DNA of 64,000 nt from Platerodrilus igneus (taxonomy: Eukaryota > Arthropoda > Insecta > Coleoptera > Lycidae): the NCBI GenBank assembly GCA_036346225.1, contig JARFIW010000835.1:2217829-2281828 (forward strand), given 5' to 3'. The notes below the pieces were generated by a model. It searched no databases. It had not been told where the DNA came from and worked only from the letters and a program-made list of their open reading frames with translations. Shown one piece after another: positions 58,259-64,000 of the stretch. The stretch's first letter is position 1. Every line of letters starts with the position of its first letter. A program made the translations under genes and the position numbers.

Positions 58259-58295
<37 letters not shown>
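58259..58295. repeat. (TA)n array
   Basis: Right-hand target flank of the LTR. It runs straight into TAGCACC, the start of the duplicated intron segment. Confidence 0.95.
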
Positions 58296-58297
<2 letters not shown>

Positions 58298-59615
58298 CAC
58301 CAATGAATGTCCAACTGTTTTTGAAAATCACGGATACTTTCAAAAATGCAAAAATTTCAATTGTAGAATAGTATTTTTAAAATTGATTTTGAGTTTCTTT
58401 AAGAAAAAGCTTAACTAATTGTGATAAAAGATGTAAAAATTGTACGTAAAATTAAAATAAATAATAACTTAATAAAAAATTTTAATTGTAAATAAAAATA
58501 GGGCTATTTTATGCTGCAAAGAATAAACTTCAATATTTGATTTAAATCTAATATTATTAATTTACTATGCTTTTCTTAATTTTTATGTTATTAATCAGCT
58601 TATTGCTTTTAAAAATGTTTTCTTTTTTAAAATAAGAATAAACCCCATATCGACATAATATAGTCAGCGCCTGTACCATATGTAGTGGATAAAAGTCGAC
58701 TATAGATGGATCATTTGAAACAGGGGGTAAGCTACGCGAATCTTGACTCTAGGGTAGACTTTAAAAGGTTAAAGAAGATTGGGGAGCATGGGGATAATTA
58801 AATTATACCAGAAGTAGCACCTCTAAACAACAGATTAATAAAAAAAGGTCAAGACAAAAGAGTAAGTTTAATTAAGCATAATCAAACCACAGTTCAGTAA
58901 AACCATGATCGTTTGAACTATCTTAAGACTATGAAGTATATCATGGAACTACACTTGGTCTGAACAGATACATTTTGTAAAAGAAACGAATGTTGTTAAG
59001 TGGTAATCAACTGACCCTCTATACTTAGAATTAAATTGGATAATTTAAGAATAACTCCGAGTAAAAATAAAGAAAGGGCGGTTTCTGTGTTTAGAAATGA
59101 ATGCATTTTATATTCATTTTATATTCTGTAAATAAAGTGTTGCGTGTTAATGTCATAATCCTAGTTTAAGTACAAAAACAATAAAATGTCACCCCTAATA
59201 ACAGTTAACTTATTTAAGTATACTTTGAAAGATATTTCAAATATGTTAGTTATAAATATAATAAGTTTGCTTTCTTACCTACAGAATAGATAATATTGAA
59301 GGGTATAAAAATTTAAAAGGGAGCTTAGGTTATCTTATGGAAAAACATATGTAAAATTCACTTTTATGCCAGAGAAAAGGAAGCATATTTACAACTGTTT
59401 GAAAATCAAAACGTGTAAGTCGTTCAATATATCGAATAAGTTTTATTAAAATGGCGCATTATTACTGTTGTAAATTTTTATTTTAATTATTCAATATATA
59501 CTAATTTACTAGTTCACTACAAATAATTATATATTCCGTTTTAATGTGTTTATACTAGAAAAAAATATGAAATTAAGACTTATCCAAAATTAATATAATT
59601 ACGTTTTTTTTTTAG
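58296..59615 (+). repeat. Duplicated intron segment upstream of terminal exon 2
   Basis: Copy of 48279-49595. Differences include an extra stretch near 59283-59350 not found in copy 1 and a deletion near 58600. It ends in the acceptor CGTTTTTTTTTTAG. Confidence 0.85.
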
Positions 59616-60142
59616 GAAGATACGTTATGGCACTATCATCAGGGTTTACAGCGGATAGTTTACTTAAATCTAAAAAATTATCAACCCTTACACTACGAAA
59701 ACTTTATACAATGATTGCAATAGTTGTCCCAGGTTTGCTTATGGGTCTACAATCGCTTATTGGTTACATCCCCGCAGTTAGCGTAACCATCTGCACTGCA
59801 ATAGTGCTTTTAAGTGGCGCTGCATCTGGTGGATACATGGCAAATGTTTTAGATATTGCGCCTAACTTTTCTGGTACAATACTGGGAATTGGAAATACTT
59901 TTGCAACCTTAGGTGGATGGCTATCAACGTTTATCGTTGCTGCTATAACAAGTAATAATAATGGTTTTTCTCAGTGGCAATACATATTTTGGATTCTTTG
60001 TTCCTTTCAAATCACAAGTGGGCTTACATTTTTGTTTTTTGCAAGCGCAACTGTACAACCATGGAATACAGAAGAAAATAATGTTAAGTTAGATCATAAA
60101 TTTAAAAAATTAAATAGAGAAGAGAATGATGTTAAAGAATAA
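59616..60142 (+). CDS. SLC17-type transporter, terminal exon copy 2
   Basis: Same length, phase and stop position as copy 1, with no indel. The two proteins differ at about 20 of 171 positions after the shared start MALSSGF. Changes cluster in membrane segments (for example ATLLLGG to AIVLLSG, TTFATIGGWLSAL to NTFATLGGWLSTF) and in the last 15 residues. Family core motifs (AASGGYMANVLDIAPNFSG, FSQWQYIFWIL, VQPWNTEENN) are unchanged. There is no second copy of the N-terminal exon between the two, so this copy would have to use the exon at 31301 by alternative splicing, or be unused. The intact frame despite sequence divergence favours use. Confidence 0.8.
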
Positions 60143-60249
60143 TTTATTCAATTACCATCGATTTATTGAATTAAAAGGTTTTACGTTTAATATTTTGTAG
60201 TAATTATTTTTAATTACAGTATAAATCATTTATAATAATAATGATTGAA

Positions 60250-60332
60250 AAGGGGCGTGGCTCAATGGAAATTTCGCTAGTTTAAATCTGATCTATGCAA
60301 GCTGTAGCAAGTTCGATTCCTGCTGCGGCAAC
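60250..60332 (+). repeat. tRNA-like sequence downstream of exon copy 2
   Basis: GGGGCGTGGCTCAATGG and AAGTTCGATTCCTGCTGCGG give better A and B boxes (TGGCTCAATGG, AGTTCGATTCC) than in copy 1. The middle does not look like a normal anticodon arm. It is a tRNA-derived relic in the duplicated block. Confidence 0.55.
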
Positions 60333-60540
60333 AACTTTTTATTGAAGTCCTTGTCGGTGTACAACGCGTTTGTGTTCCTTTAATTCGAATCTAGATAGGA
60401 AAGGAAAAAAATTAATTTTAAACGGGCAGATTATACATTGAGCAAATAAATTAATGCATGAGAAACACACATATGGTTAAAAATAAAACCAAATCTAAGA
60501 CATTACTAAGCGTTCAACGTCTGAAATACCAGATTCCAGT
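60333..60540. other. Non-coding spacer
   Basis: No feature is seen. The duplicated block ends near 60345. Confidence 0.3.
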
Positions 60541-60828
60541 TCAACTGACCTCATTTCCACCCGAAGGTACTACATTGGCAAAGAAGCAAGTTTATTTTAC
60601 CTGGAAAATTTTGAATTTTGCCGAACCTTGCTGTTCCAAGCAAGGTGGGGATCTTTAACATGCATGACAACACTCACACACGGGACTTCCATTTTACCTC
60701 TCATCCGAACGAGAGTGAAGTTTTGTGAAAAATGCAAGCCTATCATTTCTCGAGCGGACCGTGTCGGGATTCGAACCCGGGACCTTGGTCGTAGTAGTCA
60801 CATACATACCAACTACGCTACGGAGCCG
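60541..60828 (-). mobile_element. SINE array, unit A (3'-truncated)
   Basis: tRNA-derived SINE as at 25885; B box GGTTCGAATCC, A box altered (GTAGCGTAGTTGG). The part that corresponds to the element's 3' end (ACATGTAA) is missing on the left. Followed by TCTGCCAAGCATACC (60829-60843). Confidence 0.8.
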
Positions 60829-60843
60829 TCTGCCAAGCATACC

Positions 60844-61138
60844 TTACATGTGATTTTCCAATGCTCCACCGGAAGGTACTACATTGACCAGAAAGCGAGT
60901 TTTTTTTAACCTGAAAAATTTTGAATTTTGCCGAACCTTGCTGTTTCAAGTAAGGTAGGGATCTTTAACGTTCGTGACAACACTCACACACGGGACCTCC
61001 ATTTTACCTCTCATCCGAACGAGGGTGTATTTTTATGAAAAATGCTCGCCTAACATTTTTCAAGCGAACCGTGTCGAGATTCGAACCCGGGACCTTGGGC
61101 GTAGTAGTCACATACATACCAACTACGCTACGGAGCCG
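60844..61138 (-). mobile_element. SINE array, unit B (complete)
   Basis: A complete unit bounded on both sides by the 15-base TCTGCCAAGCATACC (60829-60843 and 61139-61153), which looks like its target duplication. Same A-box change as unit A. Confidence 0.85.
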
Positions 61139-61153
61139 TCTGCCAAGCATACC

Positions 61154-61425
61154 TTACATGTGATTTTCCAATGCTCCACCGGAAGGTACTACATTGACCA
61201 GAAAGCGAGTTTTTTTTAACCTGAAAAATTTTGAATTTTGCCGAACCCTTGCTATTCCAAGCAAGGTAGGGATTTTTAACGTTCGTGACAACACTCACAC
61301 ACGGGACCTCCATTTTACCTCTCATCCGAACGAGGGTGTATTTTTATGAAAAATGCTCGCCTAACATTTTTCAAGCGAACCGTGTCGAGATTCGAACCCG
61401 GGAACTTGGGCGTAGGAGTCACATG
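61154..61425 (-). mobile_element. SINE array, unit C (5'-truncated)
   Basis: Nearly identical to unit B. It lacks the A-box end, breaking off at CGTAGGAGTCACATG. Then TAGCATACC leads into ATATAACATATA and the LTR. Confidence 0.85.
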
Positions 61426-61449
61426 TCTAGCATACCATATAACATATAT

Positions 61450-63250
61450 TGCTGTGAATTCCCACTTTAAAAAACTTGAGTACCACCGTTCAGCGCCATT
61501 ATTTCTGTGAATTAACCACTGCTCAAACCCCTGTAAAAATTCGATAATCTTTACCTAAAATAAATTTGAGTTCGAATTTATTTGTCACAATATGTTCTAG
61601 TTTTATACCCTCTGAAGATGCTCTCTATAAATGACGCCACTCTGCCAGCTCTTGGCACTGCTTCTTCAGGGATACTCACCACGGCTGCTCATCTGCTCTG
61701 AAATAAATTAATAGCCTTCTATTCAATGAAAGACAATCCGACTAACAAAAGTACATCCTATTTTATTGTGACAAAATAAATTAAAACCACAAAAATCTTT
61801 GTGTTTACATACTTAATCTATACATCAAAGATTTAATGATCCTCCTCAATATTAAATAGCGTCATTTTAATCTTACAATGATTTCCTGATTTGTTTATAT
61901 TTCTCAATGCTTATTTTAAAGTAGATGGGCATATCCCTGAATCTTACTTTAAATTCCCCGATATAATATAAGCTCATAGTATAAACCTTTCTGTACATGA
62001 GTGCAAAATTTCAGCACCAAACATTTCCAAAAGAAAAGACTAACAAATACAAATATATATGGTTTGTTACAGACGGAAAAGCTATTAAGTATATATTTTC
62101 CAGTCAAATTATAAATTGGGGGCGGCCTGTAAAACAAAAATTAAAGGGGGGTCACCGGCACTAGCTAATGGAAGGTCGTGGATCATATAGAGGGTTAAAA
62201 TTTTGCATAAAGGGTTAAATTAATCTATAATATACTACAAAAAGAATTTGGCACTTACCTTTCACAAATATTGTGGCTTAATCACAATTACCAAGGGCGC
62301 CAGACAAGTCGAGAATGTCCAAATGTTCGTGCAAAACCTTGAATGACTTGTCATCCCAAGGAAGACAATTGTTTCTTTTAATCAACTCTTATCTTTTTTA
62401 CTACTTATGCAACTTCCATGATAAAAAAAATAATAAAAAAACTATTGACTTAATCAACGGCAAACAAAACAATTAAATTAACAGAGCAATAAACGTGAAC
62501 CTCTTACATTCATTGATTTTAGTTTAGAAATTTAATTGAATAGGTGAATATGGAATTATGAAAATTTTGCGTACATAAGTAATTCCCAAACACTTGTATA
62601 TGAACGAATACTTATATTATAAATTTTACACTAAATGAATCCTACGGTTTATGGTCAAAACGTCCTAACAAATAAATTAACTAAAAATGGGTCATGCTAC
62701 TTAACTATAAAAACTTACTTACTAAAAATTGTCCATTGTTTGATGGCTTGCCTTCCAACGTAGAACAGCTCTTAAATTGGGGGAGAGAATCTCGCTTGTT
62801 GCTCTTGTAGCTTGTAATTTTTAAATAATTGAATGGCACACGAACCCGGCAGGATCTTATTGACAATATCACTTAACTTGTGCGTCACACGCCTACAAGC
62901 TTTTTATTATTTACCTTGTATCACTATAAATCCGCGAACATACGGGCCTAACCCTCGCGAACTGGAAAGTTATCACTCCTTTCCAATTTTTACTATCGTG
63001 ATACTAAGTGAAATATTATATCTGTGATGCCGGAGAACGCTAGACGCGAACTACGTTTCTTTCTACTTCTTGACCACGGACAGCCCCATTGGAAAAAAAA
63101 CTCTTTTGCTTTTGGCTAAAGCCTTAAGTTATATAGATTAATTCCTATTCTAACCATTATCTACGTCATTTTCTGTTATCCAATTACTGAACAGAACCTC
63201 CTACAAATCTCCTAGAAACCAAATTCAACCTCTTTTTAGATGAGGGTCAC
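61450..63250 (-). mobile_element. Diverged LTR-like sequence of the TA-targeting family
   Basis: Starts TGCTGTGAATTCCC after a short TA stretch. The left module CTTGAGTACCACCGTTCAGC then GCCATTATTTCTGTGAATT parallels the U5/primer-site module of the other copies. TAGATGGGCATATCC and ATAAGCTCATAGTATAA (near 61920-61985) take the places of the shared landmarks. A TATATAACTTAAGG stretch on the minus strand (near 63130) may be the TATA box. The right end was not found; the boundary given is a guess. It is the most diverged copy. Confidence 0.5.
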
Positions 63251-64000
63251 GGAAGCAATTATTTTTCTAAGGGTTTAAATATATTGTATCGTCTAAGAAT
63301 TTCTTAATTATTGAAATGTGGACCATACCTATGGCGACAGTTGTCTGCCATTAACAAAAGACCGGTTAACCCACTTGAGCCGAAATAAATTTTAAATACA
63401 ATGGATGTCTCTAGGCTACTTAAAATTACTTGCAATCTGTAAACAAATCAAATTGAAAATAGTTTTCGCTATTTATAATGTTTCGTTTTCCATAACCCGT
63501 GTCAATCAAAGAAATTATTAAGAAAATTAAGCTTTTCAAACAAAAAATTGCTTTTCTTTATTTACGTTAAAAGGTACTATTCCATTTTAATTTTATCAGA
63601 TTCGTCAATCTGTAACCAACCTAAACTTTAAGAGGTTTATTGTATTTGATTTACAAGGGTAGAGCTTTAAACTATGATGACCTGCCGCTGGAATTTCTAA
63701 TAGTTTAGCCTGAAGCTATTTGTAACCCTGGTCTTTTATTATAAAGGAGCCTAACTAAAGTATGAAAGTAATTTATTGTGGAATTTTTGTCTATAAGTTA
63801 TGCAAGTTACTGAATTTTAATTAATTAATTGATCTGTTTATTCGTTAACATTACAAAATAATGTTACAGGTTTATTCTCACTTACTTAAACCGGGTTAAT
63901 GCCTATTATGTTTCTTTTTCTTTTTACGCTAATTAGAGTTCTTTTGTTAATGTGTTGTTTGCTTTATTTTTTTTTATTTAGGTATAACTGCAGGCGGGTA
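63251..64000. other. Non-coding DNA to the window end
   Basis: AT-rich with no element recognised. The last bases form a good acceptor: a long T-run, TTTAG, then GTATAACTGCAGGCGG. A further exon could begin at 63982, but only 19 bases follow. Confidence 0.35.

Overview
This window looks like eukaryotic, AT-rich nuclear DNA from an insect or a close arthropod relative. The grounds are a spliced SLC17-type transporter gene with introns of 17-27 kb, BEL/Pao and Ty3/Gypsy retrotransposon remains, Penelope-like elements, RTE/CR1-like non-LTR elements, and a tRNA-derived SINE. I cannot place it to species. No rRNA genes, CRISPR arrays or bacterial-style operons are seen.

One host gene runs through the window on the plus strand. 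A large coding exon (31301-32164) encodes the first half of a major-facilitator transporter of the SLC17 type (sodium/phosphate cotransporter, sialin, vesicular glutamate family). It ends in a consensus splice donor. Two intact near-copies of the matching last exon lie downstream, at 49596-50122 and 59616-60142. Each has its own acceptor, stop codon and tRNA-like tail inside a 2-kb duplicated block, which suggests alternative terminal exons. A possible short first coding exon with compatible splice phase lies at 4377-4452.

The rest is mostly mobile DNA in layers. From left to right: a decayed BEL/Pao pol (0.5-2.25 kb); non-LTR ORF1 and RTE reverse transcriptase relics (7.9-9.6 kb); a minus-strand Ty3/Gypsy element with long LTRs, gag and a collapsed pol (9.7-15.4 kb); a CR1/Jockey-like element (16.1-18.3 kb); a protein-primed-type DNA polymerase B gene with an N-terminal zinc-finger exon and two very short introns (18.8-22.9 kb), followed by unidentified genes and partial copies of the polymerase 3' end (to about 30 kb); an HTH transposase fragment (30.3 kb); a large inverted-repeat element (35.6-36.6 kb); three Penelope-like fragments (37.0, 46.4 and 50.7 kb) with hammerhead-ribozyme-like motifs; and a BEL/Pao gag split by a SINE (51.3-52.3 kb).

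Two patterns recur. First, at least eight full or partial LTRs of one family sit against (TA)n arrays, and the better-preserved ones carry an internal copy of their U5-end/primer-site module. Second, a SINE with perfect Pol III A and B boxes occurs six times, all on the minus strand, in three cases with clear 13-bp target duplications. The most unusual part is 18.8-30 kb, where the zinc-finger/PolB gene, a divergently transcribed unknown gene and further unknown genes may be the remains of one poorly described large DNA element.
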